Made by a program: the position numbers and the translations under genes. Positions 53,721 through 63,517 of a stretch of 64,000 bases of DNA are shown piece by piece; position 1 is the stretch's first letter; each line of letters opens with the position of its first letter. A model generated the notes under the pieces. It saw only the letters and a list, made by a program, of their open reading frames with translations. It made no database searches and was not told where the DNA came from. This DNA is from CALVLD01 sp964467585 (GTDB taxonomy: Bacteria; Bacillota; Clostridia; Christensenellales; CAG-138): assembly GCA_964467585.1 (NCBI GenBank), contig CAYXRF010000009.1:19810-83809 (forward strand), written 5' to 3'.

Positions 53721-53760
53721 CATTACGGTATTGACAAATACGGTAATGCGGCTTTATAAT
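53721..53760 (+). promoter_or_regulatory. promoter with overlapping 12-bp inverted repeat
   Basis: TTGACA (53731-53736), 18 bp, TATAAT (53755-53760). CATTACGGTATT (53721-53732) and AATACGGTAATG (53737-53748) form an inverted repeat with one mismatch over the -35, a likely operator. Confidence 0.75.
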
Positions 53761-53834
53761 GCTGATGTCGGTGCTGAAATTCGTCCGTGATATCTGACGA
53801 AACGGCGCATACTGGCCGATTTATGGGAGGACGC

Positions 53835-54953
53835 ATGAAAGCAATCTATGAGCCATGTATTTTATATGAAACCATCGAAATGATTCATAACTATGTCAAC
53901 GGCATATCGTATGACAGCATACGGCGCAGACTGGTGAACAGCTTCGGCAGGCTCAACAGTGAAAGACATAACAAGGTTTTTACAAAAAAGATTGAGGAAT
54001 TAACACGCATATCGGAGCTTCTGTGTTCCGAGCTTGATAAGGGGAACCCTCTGCTGAATTACTATTTCAAACGGTTCGACACAGACGATGGCAGAAACGG
54101 ATGCTCACTTGCAAAGGTTATGACGCCCGGAATGAACATCGCAATAACCGATTTTGATGAAAGCGTTGCGTATGAAATTGATTTTCATAATCAAATGATG
54201 AACAGCAGCTTCAATATTTTGGCATTCTCAGACTTTGGACTTTCAATTGAAAATATTGACCCGAGCGAAAGTGTGCCGTTGTTTAATATGCTGGACAGAC
54301 TTGATGCTCCGTCAAATTACAAATGGGAAACTTATCGTGTTATGACTGAATACGACAAGCATTTTGGGGAGCTTATTGCTTTGATTCGACCAATCGCAAT
54401 GAAGCTGAAGGATGAGCTGGTTCTGCTGAAGGAGCTTAACGTCGATATTTATGCCTATTGGGAAAGATATTTTCTCAATCACTCACGAACGGATTTTCTG
54501 CGTGAGATGTTTGGACGCACATTGCTTGACGATACGGCAGAGCCGCCGACAGCGGGTGAGATTACATTCAATATTTGGAACTTTGGCTGTGTAGCTGTTT
54601 GGGCGAAGGGAGCAGAATCCTCCCAGCTGTACATTGGCAGCATAATTGACCTTGACTTGGCATATTCAAACAAAAGCTCAATCGACCCCACGATGATATG
54701 CAATATGCTGAAGGTGCTTGCGGATAAGAACAAGCTTGAAATACTCAAACGATGCAGCGATGCGCCCGCCTATGCGCAGCAGATCTCAAACGCTATGGAC
54801 CTCAATTCCGGCACCGTTTCACGACTGCTGTTCAGCCTGTATGATTGGGGCTTTGTTGAAACCGTTAACGTTGACGGAAAAACAAATTACTCCACCAAGG
54901 CGGATATGATTGACAGAGTTTGCGATTGGATAAAAAGCTACATATGTGATTAA
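53835..54953 (+). CDS. ArsR-type winged-helix regulator with large N-terminal domain
   Basis: A 372-residue protein from the ATG at 53835 with GGGAGG upstream. The last 90 residues form an ArsR-like winged helix (VLADKNKLEILKRCSDAPAYAQQISNAMDLNSGTVSRLL, then LYDWGFVE). The long N-terminal part has no recognised domain and may sense a ligand or protein. The inverted repeat over its promoter suggests autoregulation. Confidence 0.78.
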   Translation: MKAIYEPCILYETIEMIHNYVNGISYDSIRRRLVNSFGRLNSERHNKVFTKKIEELTRISELLCSELDKGNPLLNYYFKRFDTDDGRNGCSLAKVMTPGMNIAITDFDESVAYEIDFHNQMMNSSFNILAFSDFGLSIENIDPSESVPLFNMLDRLDAPSNYKWETYRVMTEYDKHFGELIALIRPIAMKLKDELVLLKELNVDIYAYWERYFLNHSRTDFLREMFGRTLLDDTAEPPTAGEITFNIWNFGCVAVWAKGAESSQLYIGSIIDLDLAYSNKSSIDPTMICNMLKVLADKNKLEILKRCSDAPAYAQQISNAMDLNSGTVSRLLFSLYDWGFVETVNVDGKTNYSTKADMIDRVCDWIKSYICD

Positions 54954-54985
54954 CCTTCAACGACCGTAAATTTATAGCATATGCA

Positions 54986-55019
54986 CAGCCCGCATACGGA
55001 GAAAATCCTATGCGGGCTG
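54986..55019 (+). terminator. terminator-like stem after the ArsR-type gene
   Basis: CAGCCCGCATA (54986-54996) pairs with TATGCGGGCTG (55009-55019). The T-run after it is poor. The next 140 bp are AT-rich with no gene. Confidence 0.6.
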
Positions 55020-55163
55020 TCGTAATGATAACAGAGCATAATTACAGTAAATGCTGCAATATTTGCATACTAAGCCATATTGTTGAATTAATTCAAACAA
55101 TTAACAGGATAACACGTCTTGAATCCAAGCACACGCTTCAATAAAAATATTTATTATTAGGTA

Positions 55164-55192
55164 TTGCATTAATCAATATGACATGATATACT
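55164..55192 (+). promoter_or_regulatory. promoter of the dockerin-subtilase operon
   Basis: TTGCAT (55164-55169), 17 bp, TATACT (55187-55192). Confidence 0.65.
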
Positions 55193-55227
55193 TGCAATAT
55201 AGCAGTACGCACTGCCAATACTGCATC

Positions 55228-55247
55228 ATCACAGCTTAAGCTGTGAT
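55228..55247. promoter_or_regulatory. 20-bp perfect palindrome in the leader
   Basis: ATCACAGCTTAAGCTGTGAT at 55228-55247 reads the same on both strands. It lies about 35 bp after the predicted promoter and 48 bp before the dockerin gene, so it may be an operator or an RNA hairpin. Confidence 0.6.
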
Positions 55248-55295
55248 ACGACAAGATTGACGTGGTACATTAATAATATGAAGGAGAAAAAAACG

Positions 55296-56636
55296 ATGCA
55301 ACAGAAACGATTTATAGCATTCCTTCTTTCCGCGATAATGGTTCTGACAATTCTTCCTATGGGAAGCATTGCTTTGAACCAAGGGGTTATCACGGTAGAA
55401 AATTGGAAGGAAGCCGACCTTACAAGCGATAAATACATATTCAACGCCTGTAACGCCGCGCCGGGATACGATGAGGTTTATGGCGACTATGTTGCTCTTA
55501 CCGCAACTAACTACGGACAATATGCGGCGATCAATTTCGATTGTGATTTGTCGGCATACTCTGATCCCGTCGTCGGAATGCTGCTGCTTGACGCTTCAGG
55601 CACCCCGACATGCACCATATCAGCAATGGTCGATGGCGTTGATGAGGAGGGTAACTCCGTATCAAACGCCGTTTCTGTTCTCACGTTCACGGGAGTACAG
55701 AATGAATGGGGCTTCCGTATGGCGGCGCTTGCCGTTGACGGCACGACGCTTACGGAGATCTCAGGCATAAAGGTGCAGCCGTCGTCTTACAGCAAGCTGC
55801 GTATAGGCGCGATATATATCGGAGAGCGCCGCGACGTTGAAAAGCTGTCTCCCGAATATGTTGAACCGCTTCCCTATGAAGTTGTGGAGGACTGGAGCGA
55901 CCCGGATTTAGGCAACGGCGATGAGATAGCGGGGCTTCATATCCCAGTGGACAGCGGCAGCATAGTCAGGCGCACCATAACGGCAAGCGTTAACAACGAT
56001 GAGTATGGGCTTATTGACCCCTTGGGGGATACGCTTGTGCGCGAAGGCTATGGAAAGACTTTTACCTTCTATCCGTATGCGGGTCACTATATAGAAGCAA
56101 TACTGATAGACGGCGTTGCCATAGACCTTGTAAATGATGAGGGCTATGACGCTTTGACCGGTACATACACTTTTACAAATGTAATCTTAGATCACACGAT
56201 AGAGATAGTGTACGCCGTAACGTACTTAACCGTTGTGTTTGTGGATTGGGATAATACCGAGCTTGACCGTCAGCAGGTGGCGTTTGGCGCCGCAGCGACA
56301 GCGCCCGCAGATCCACAGCGCGAAGGCTATACGTTCGTCGGCTGGGATCAGACATTTACCTCCGTAAGACGCGACATGACCGTCACCGCAGTATACGAGG
56401 AGAATGCGATTGTTATTGTGGGCGATGTAAATGGCGACGGTGTGCTTGATGTGGGTGACGCACTTGCGATAATGCGCTATGTCGTTGGGTTTACAGACGG
56501 CACGGGCTACAACATGGATAACGGCGACTATAATGGAGACGGAACGGTGGATATGGGCGACGCGCTTGGCATTTTGCGCGCCGCTGCAATGAAGCGCGGC
56601 GCTGCTGGCAGCCAACGCAGAGAGGATGTTAAATAA
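55296..56636 (+). CDS. secreted dockerin protein with InlB-type repeat
   Basis: A 446-residue protein from the ATG at 55296, with a GGAG upstream. A signal peptide (about 1-25) is followed by a β-sandwich-like domain to about 180, a middle domain, an InlB-type repeat (REGYTFVGWDQTF near 350) and a C-terminal type I dockerin: two EF-hand-like units, GDVNGDGVLDVGDALAIM and GDYNGDGTVDMGDALGIL. Dockerins bind cohesins, so it could attach to the cohesin modules of the next gene. Its stop overlaps that gene's ATG (TAATG). Confidence 0.88.
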   Translation: MQQKRFIAFLLSAIMVLTILPMGSIALNQGVITVENWKEADLTSDKYIFNACNAAPGYDEVYGDYVALTATNYGQYAAINFDCDLSAYSDPVVGMLLLDASGTPTCTISAMVDGVDEEGNSVSNAVSVLTFTGVQNEWGFRMAALAVDGTTLTEISGIKVQPSSYSKLRIGAIYIGERRDVEKLSPEYVEPLPYEVVEDWSDPDLGNGDEIAGLHIPVDSGSIVRRTITASVNNDEYGLIDPLGDTLVREGYGKTFTFYPYAGHYIEAILIDGVAIDLVNDEGYDALTGTYTFTNVILDHTIEIVYAVTYLTVVFVDWDNTELDRQQVAFGAAATAPADPQREGYTFVGWDQTFTSVRRDMTVTAVYEENAIVIVGDVNGDGVLDVGDALAIMRYVVGFTDGTGYNMDNGDYNGDGTVDMGDALGILRAAAMKRGAAGSQRREDVK

Positions 56637-59600
56637 TGAAAAAGCGCAGTCATAAATTGATTGCGGCGATAATTGCCATCGTCATGCTGCTGACAACGTT
56701 CGGCAGCATGGCGGGCGGTGTTGCGGACAACGCTTCAAACAGCGGAGCAGCATCCGTTACGCCTGTTGACAATTTGCCGCAAAGCACAGACAACCTGTCA
56801 CAGACAGAATTTGACGAGCTTATGTCAAGCGAGTTTGACGACGATGATGAGGTGACGATAATCGTTCGCCTTTCAGCAGATGGGCTGGCGCGGCTTGGAC
56901 TGCTTCAAAAAAGCGAAGCCGGCGGCAACATCCCCACGAAAACCGGCAATGACAAAAAAACCAAATGCTGTCGCAGCAAAAAGCCGCGCAGAGTGAAATC
57001 TGCAAAGCAGTCGGGGCGGGCAACATCACGTTTGGATACAATTATACCATACTGCTTAACGGCTTTTCGGCAACAGTAAAATATGGCGAGCTAAAAACCA
57101 TTCAGACTGTGGAGGGCGTTGAGGCGGCTTATGTTGCGCCCGAGTTCACCGTTGCTTCCGCTGCGGCGGGCGACATGACCGGCTCAAACTACCTGTACGA
57201 AAACACCGAATATCACGGCGAAGGCATGGTTATCGCGGTGCTGGATACGGGCATAGACACCGATCATCCTTTGTTTGCAGCAGATCCCGCGGATGCGAAG
57301 CTCAGCGAAAGCGACATTGCCGCCCTTGCGGGTGAGCTTAACGCAACACCGAGATATATAAGCGCAAAGCTTCCGTTTGCGTACAATTATGCTGACGGCA
57401 GTCAAAGAGTTGACCATAACGGCGGCAGCGACCATGGCACGCATGTATCAGGTATTGCGGCGGGAAATCGCGGAGTTAACGATATTGCATACGGAACTGC
57501 GCCCGAGGCGCAGATAGTCGTTATGAAGGTGCTCAATGACTCCGGCAGCGGATCAACCGACCATATACTTGCAGCGCTTGAGGACTGCGCAGTGTTGGGC
57601 GTTGACGTTGTAAATATGAGCCTTGGCAGCGCATCGAGCTTCACACATTTTGCGCAGGGCTACCTTGACGACTATGAGACGGTATTTGAAACGCTGGACG
57701 ATCTGGGAATATTTATGTCCATAGCGGCGGGAAACAACGAATCGGCGGGAACAAGCAACAAAACCGGCGTTGGCAAATATTATACCGAAAATGCGGACGT
57801 CGGAGTAATCGCAATGCCGGGTACTTTCATCCCAAGCACAACGGTTGCCAGCATCAATAACATAGGTCTAACGGGTAATTATTTCGACGTTGAAGGCAGA
57901 AACATTGTATATAACGATCCCGCGACGGTCGAATCCCTCAAGCTTTCAAAATATGCGGGACGTGACTTTGACTATGTTGTTGTACCGGGCATTGGAACGG
58001 ATGAGGATTTTGAGGGTATCGACGTTAACGGCAAGGTCGCGCTTATACAGCGCGGAACCATCACGTTCACCGAAAAGGTTGCAAACGCCGAGGAGCGCGG
58101 CGCGCTTGCCGTGGTGATATTCAACACCGAGGAGGCAGTGCTGAATATGTCGGTTGATGGGGGAATACCCGCCGTATGCGTATCTCTTTCCGATGGAGAA
58201 TACATGAAAACTCAACTCTTTGGCGGAGTGGGCTGTATGATAATCGGACGTGGCATAACGATGAGCATAAACGAAAACGCGCCTATCACAATGAGTGCGT
58301 TCTCGTCATGGGGTGTCACGCCGGATCTCAGGCTTGAGCCGGACATCACCGCTCCCGGAGGCAGTATTTATTCTTCGCTCGATTACGGTAAATATGGCTC
58401 ATACAGCGGAACGTCAATGGCGACGCCGCACCTTGCGGGCATTGCCGCAATTCTTTTGCAGCAAATGCGCGCAAGCGGGCGGTTCTCAACGCTTTCAAAC
58501 GCGGAGCTGCTTCAGGCGGCAAACAGCTTGCTTATGAGCACCGCGACGCCTGTTGAGCAGAACGGAGCATTCTATTCCCCGCGTAAGCAGGGAGCGGGAC
58601 TTGTAAGAAGCGATCTCGCGGTGGAATCCACAGCATATCTTACGGTTGACGGAAGCGAAAAACCAAAGCTTGAGCTTGGCGATGACCCCGAAAAGTCAGG
58701 CGTGTATGAGCTGCAATTTAATATTGTAAACTTCGGAGACGCAGCCATCAGCTATAATATCGACACGGCGGTGATAACAGAGAGCATACTTGACTATGAC
58801 GATGAAAGCTATATAGCACAGGAATCGTATGATATTACGGATATGTGTACCGTTCAAAACCTTTCGGGCTCTTCGGTAACAGTACCCGCCGGCAGCACAA
58901 AAACGGTGCGTGTTCGCATCACGCTTAATGCGGCGGCGCGCGAGTATCTTAATCAGTTTGAAAACGGCATATATGTCGAGGGCTTTGTATCGCTCAATTC
59001 GGAAAGCGCGGTTGACCTGTCTCTGCCCTTTATGGCGTTTTACGGCGATTGGACAAGCGCGCCGATAATTGATTACGGTGATTACGGCGACACAAACAGC
59101 CGTTCAACACAGTATGAGAATCAAGCGTTCTGCAATGTAAAATACATGAGCTCAAACGGAACGCAGATCGCGAACGGTTATTTCCCGTTTGGGTACAATC
59201 CTATGGGCGACATGGCGCTTCAGGGCGTTGAAAACGGCATCGAATTTTTATTTGACAGGGTATCGCTTTCAAATTCAAATGCGGAAACGGGTATTGACGT
59301 GTTTAACGGCGCTTACATATCGCTGCTTCGCAACCTGAGCGACGTCAAAATTGAGATTTTTGACAAAAACACGGGTGAGCTCTACTATACCTATGATGAA
59401 AGGTATATTGCAAAGAGCTATTATAATCCCAATGCCGGTATATGCTACCCATACGTTGCAAATATCATATGGTCGGGAACGGATATCAACGGAGTTGATT
59501 TGCCGGACGGAACCATGTGTGAATTTCGTGTTACGGGCGTGCTGGATTATGATGAGCACGATTCAAACGGTGTGCGCGACTCATGGGGCTTCCCGATAAC

Positions 59601-62448
59601 GATAGACAGCAGTGCGCCCACGATAACCTCCGCCGCATTTGTTGCCGAGGACGGCAGCGATTATCTTGACATTTCCGTGCTTGATTCACGGTATATTGCC
59701 TACATAAGCGTAAAGAGCGGAACAACGGAACTTTTTGCCTCAACCTATGGTGAAATGGAAGCGGGGATTTCAGAATCCATTCGCGTTGACGTTACGGGAT
59801 GCAGTGAAATTACCGTCTACACCTGCGATTATGCCTATAATGAGGTGACCTATTCCATAAAGCGCGGCGGCGATGTGGAGCTTAACGAGCAGGCTGTGAC
59901 CCTGCATGGCGGCGAAACCGTGATAGTTGGCTACACCGCAGTGTCTTCTGACTTGCTTGTGGTGGAGTCCGCAAGCACAGAGACAGCAACCGCCGTGCTT
60001 AACGGAGACACGATTGTTATTGAAGCCGTATCCGTAGGAACAACGGTTATAACGCTTCGCAGCGGCGACAGCTTTGACAGCTTGATTGTTAACGTCATAC
60101 CATACTATGTAACTGTCGCATCCGAGGGCAGCGGCAGCGTTTCTCCGACAGGAAAGGCAGGTATAGAAGCGGGGCAGAGCAAAGTATTTACGTTCAAACC
60201 CAATGTCGGAGCGTCAGTAATTGACGTGCTTATCGATGGAATATCTGTCGGTGCGCCCACAGAATATGAGTTTGAGGATGTTTCGGCGGATCACACGCTG
60301 TATGTGCGCTTCTCCACAGCTCCTGTTGTTGGTACAACGGATGTGCGTATAGTCGCATCAGCCGACAGGCAAAGCATTGCACAGGGAGAAAACATCGAGA
60401 TATCGATTGACCTTTCTGCAAGGTATGCAAACAATCAATCAATCGGCGCAGGGATGCTCACTCTTTACTATGACGCCGATGCTTTTGAGCTGTTAACCGA
60501 CGTATCAGACGGCGCAGCATTTATCGGCAATGTTCTTGAGGGCGAAACCTACATGATAAACGCCGACGCCGCGGGTGAAATCAAGCTTTCCTTCATGTCC
60601 GCAAACGGCATAATGGAACAGGGTAATCTTATTTCACTCAGCTTCTGTGCCAAGACGTCCGCACAAACCACCGCATATGATTTTGACGTTGCTCTCGGCA
60701 GCTTCTACTTTGACGGCACAACTCGGATTGACGATATTTCCGCGCAGGGAGTAACCGTTTCGGTGCTTCCGGCGGGGACTGTCGTCACCGCTACGGTTGA
60801 AGTCAACGCAAGCGCTTCCGTAAGCTGCGCTTCAGTGGGGGAAGTGATAACCGTCACGACAGAAATGGTAAACAACACCGAAGCAACCGTTGGTGCGGGA
60901 GTTTTCACGCTTTATTATGATGCAAATGCATTTGAGCTTTTGACAGACGTCTCAGACGTCCAAGCCTTTGTCGGCGCTGCATTTATCGGCGCGAACCCGA
61001 TTGTGAATGCGGGGGATGACGGAAGGGTCGTGTTTGGCTTTGCATCTGTCGCGGGTATCGAGGGAGACTGCATTGTTACGGAGCTTATGTTCAGAGTAAA
61101 GAACGGGGCGTCGGGCAGCTATACGTTTGATGTGGAAACAGGCAACTTCTATTTTGACGAGTACACGCGCATAACAGACATGACTGCCGCAGGCGCATCC
61201 GTTCTGATACAGGGCGCAGAAGCGCAGCACGATGTTACAATAATCGCTTCCGCATATCCACAGTATGTTTCCGCGGGCGACACATTTGTCATAAGCGTTG
61301 ATATGACGTCAATAAGCGAAGTGGGCGCGGGCATATTGACGCTTGTATATGACGCGGATACATTTGAGCTGATTTCTGATACAGAAGACATTGAAAGCTA
61401 TGTCGGCGGGGGGCTTATTTCGGCAAACCCGATGCTTAACGCACAAACACAGGGTGAGATCCGATTTGCCTTTGCAAGCGTTGATGGTGTTCCGTCGGGC
61501 AATATGCTCAGGCTTTCATTCCGCGCTAAGACTGAAGCGGCAGCTGCGGATTATTCATTTGACTTAACTCTCGGCAACTTCTACTTTGACGAGTACCACA
61601 GAGTTACAGATATCGCTGCCCAAAGCGCAGTACTTACCGTGATAAAAAACACGGAGGTTAAGTATGCCGTAACGTTTATTGATTCATTGTCAAACAACAT
61701 ATTTGACATACAGCTTGTTAACAGCGGTGAAGCCGCGCTCACGCCGAACCCGCCCACACATGAAGGATATAATTTTGTGGGTTGGAGCGCAGGCTATGCG
61801 TGCGTTACAAGCGATATTACCATTTACGCTCTTTACGAGGCGGGGATCGTTCCAACTCCCGGAGCATACACCATTGTGTTTATGGACAGCCTGACGGAAT
61901 ACGTTATTGACATTGTGCTTGTAAGCGGCGGCGGCACGGCGGTCGCTCCGAACGCGCCTGCACATAACGGCTATTATTTTGTGGGATGGAACGCAAGCTA
62001 TGCAAATGTGCAGCAAGATCTCACGATTTACGCTATGTATGAATCAACGGTTCCTCCCACGGCGGAGCAGTTTACCGTAATATTCTTGAATTATAACGGC
62101 ACGGTTCTGTCCCGTCAGACTGTTGAATATGGCGCGTCCGCCACGGCTCCTCAGAATCCTGAAAGGCAGTATTATAACTTTATCGGATGGAGCGGAGCAT
62201 TTGATAATATAACCGAGGATACCGCCGTTGTAGCTCTTTTTGAATGTGCAATTGCCATGGGCGACGTTAACCTTGACGGCGAAGTTACCACGGTTGACGC
62301 GCTGCTTGCGCTGCGTATGTCCGTCGGCATTGCTTCAACGGAAGAAATTCAACTCGTTGTTGGCGACGTCAATACAGACGGCGGAATAACAGGCGTTGAT
62401 TGCCTGCGAATAATGCGTTTTGCAATGCAGCTTACCCTCTCGGTATGA
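56636..62448 (+). CDS. giant S8 subtilase with PA domain, three cohesin-like modules, InlB repeats and dockerin; frameshift near 56954
   Basis: The first frame (56636-57079) gives a signal peptide and the start of an I9-like propeptide; after a run of seven A at 56954-56960 the protein continues in the -1 frame to 62448. In the 1827-residue frame counted from 56965: triad D94 (LDTGID), H160 (HGTHVSG), S484 (GTSMATPHLAG); a PA insert near 330-435; cohesin-like modules near 1126-1269, 1276-1416 and 1423-1559; three InlB repeats (1566-1761); a type I dockerin (GDVNLDGEVTTVDALLAL, GDVNTDGGITGVDCLRIM). It is an exported protease able to bind others and be bound. Unless the frame is restored by slippage or a base-call error, it is a pseudogene. 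Confidence 0.85.
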
Positions 62449-62457
62449 CGTAATTAC

Positions 62458-62637
62458 GCATGATCCAATCTCGCGGGAGGTTGCGCCTTATAAAGCCAAT
62501 CGCCCGCGAGGCTGCGCCGCATGAACCAATCTCCCGTGAGGTTGCGCGCATGAGCCGATCTCTCGTGAGGCTGCGCCGCATGAACCAATCTCCCGAGAGG
62601 CTGCGCCGCATGAACCAATCGTGCACGAGGCTGCGCC
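62458..62637 (+). repeat. six tandem ~30-bp repeats
   Basis: Units of about 30 bp with consensus GCATGAACCAATCTC, then a variable short palindromic core and GAGGCTGCGCC, at 62458, 62488, 62520, 62549, 62579 and 62609 (approximate). The variable core is changed in matched pairs. No gene is seen in 62449-63045. Confidence 0.8.
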
Positions 62638-62661
62638 TCTTTTCGACAGCTTCTCTGCTTA

Positions 62662-62697
62662 CGCCGCCCGTTGTGCTATGGCAACGCACGGGCGGCG
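62662..62697. repeat. GC-rich hairpin
   Basis: CGCCGCCCGT (62662-62671) pairs with ACGGGCGGCG (62688-62697). It lies 25 bp after the tandem repeats; no T-run follows, so terminator function is doubtful. Confidence 0.6.
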
Positions 62698-62972
62698 CCT
62701 TGCCGTTAAAACCGATGCACACAAACGAATATCCCCCCAAACGTCATCTTGCTTGTAAAATGGGACGACTAATTAATGGTTGGACAGTACTGAACTTTGG
62801 TTGAAACAGCAAAATTTATCGGCAAAGGAGAGCAAAGGCTTCGTTTTCATGCTTGCTGAGCGCTCGAACGGTATGCGCAGCACACTCAAAGTGAAGGGCA
62901 AGCCCCGGGTGGTGCAGAAGGAGTTACAATTCCCTCTCACACACAATATATTGCGATCCGGTAAAAAAAGTC

Positions 62973-63001
62973 TTGCAATCGGCCTTCTTGTGATGTATAA
63001 T
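62973..63001 (+). promoter_or_regulatory. tRNA-Ser promoter
   Basis: TTGCAA (62973-62978), 17 bp, TATAAT (62996-63001). Confidence 0.78.
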
Positions 63002-63045
63002 CCATAACGCTGTCATGGTTTGCAGTGAGCTTATTTATATTTCAT

Positions 63046-63138
63046 GGAGAAGTCGCCTAGCTTGGTCGAGGGCGCACGACTGGAAATCGTGTAACGGTCA
63101 TAAGCCGTTCGAGAGTTCGAATCTCTCCTTCTCCGCCA
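63046..63138 (+). tRNA. tRNA-Ser (GGA anticodon)
   Basis: A 93-base class II tRNA: acceptor GGAGAAG with CTTCTCC, anticodon loop CTGGAAA, a long variable arm (ACGGTCATAAGCCGT), T-arm GAGAGTTCGAATCTCTC and an encoded CCA after discriminator G. It is the last gene before the methyltransferase region, a possible attachment site. Confidence 0.95.
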
Positions 63139-63142
63139 CGAA

Positions 63143-63180
63143 CAGGACAAGGTGTTGATTCAATACCTTGTCCTGTTTCT
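63143..63180 (+). terminator. tRNA-Ser terminator
   Basis: CAGGACAAGGT (63143-63153) pairs with ACCTTGTCCTG (63165-63175), followed by TTTCTTT. Confidence 0.85.
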
Positions 63181-63308
63181 TTAATTATTTGTAGTAGCAA
63201 ACGCCATTATAGCAAGGAAAAGCAAGACAGACCGGTGCAAAACTCCCATGTTGCCTTGCTTTTTTCTGTTTTATAACCTTGTTGTCGGTCTTTGAAAAAG
63301 ACTATATA

Positions 63309-63353
63309 AAACACGGCATAAGCCCTTGATTTTATTGGGTTTATGCCATGTTT
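63309..63353. repeat. 17-bp imperfect inverted repeat in the methyltransferase leader region
   Basis: 63309-63325 pairs with 63337-63353 with one mismatch and one G-U, loop of 11. On the minus strand a TTTTAT run follows, so it could be a terminator for a gene that is no longer there. The rest of 63181-63445 holds no gene. Confidence 0.6.
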
Positions 63354-63445
63354 GTCTTTCGGTTTGTCGCTTGTTTGTCGCTTAAATCTGCTAAATGATA
63401 CTTGAAGATACTCGGCAAGAGACAAAAATAAATATTTCAGAGGGA

Positions 63446-63474
63446 TTGCGTTTTGCTTGTGTCTGTGCTATAAT
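63446..63474 (+). promoter_or_regulatory. promoter of the DNA methyltransferase
   Basis: TTGCGT (63446-63451), 17 bp, TATAAT (63469-63474). Confidence 0.72.
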
Positions 63475-63517
63475 GTTAAGTGAAAATTTATGCCTAAATG
63501 AAAGGGGGCTGCGCCAA

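Noticed and set aside
56951..56965. programmed -1 frameshift site in the subtilase
   Set aside because: The codons are GAC AAA AAA ACC, so the full A AAA AAA slippery phase is not met, and no downstream pseudoknot is evident. A one-base loss is simpler.
62458..62637. CRISPR array
   Set aside because: The six units are contiguous ~30-bp repeats without unique spacers, and no cas gene is near.
62780..63007. 75-codon ORF before tRNA-Ser
   Set aside because: There is no ribosome site, it overlaps the tRNA promoter and its sequence resembles no protein known to me.
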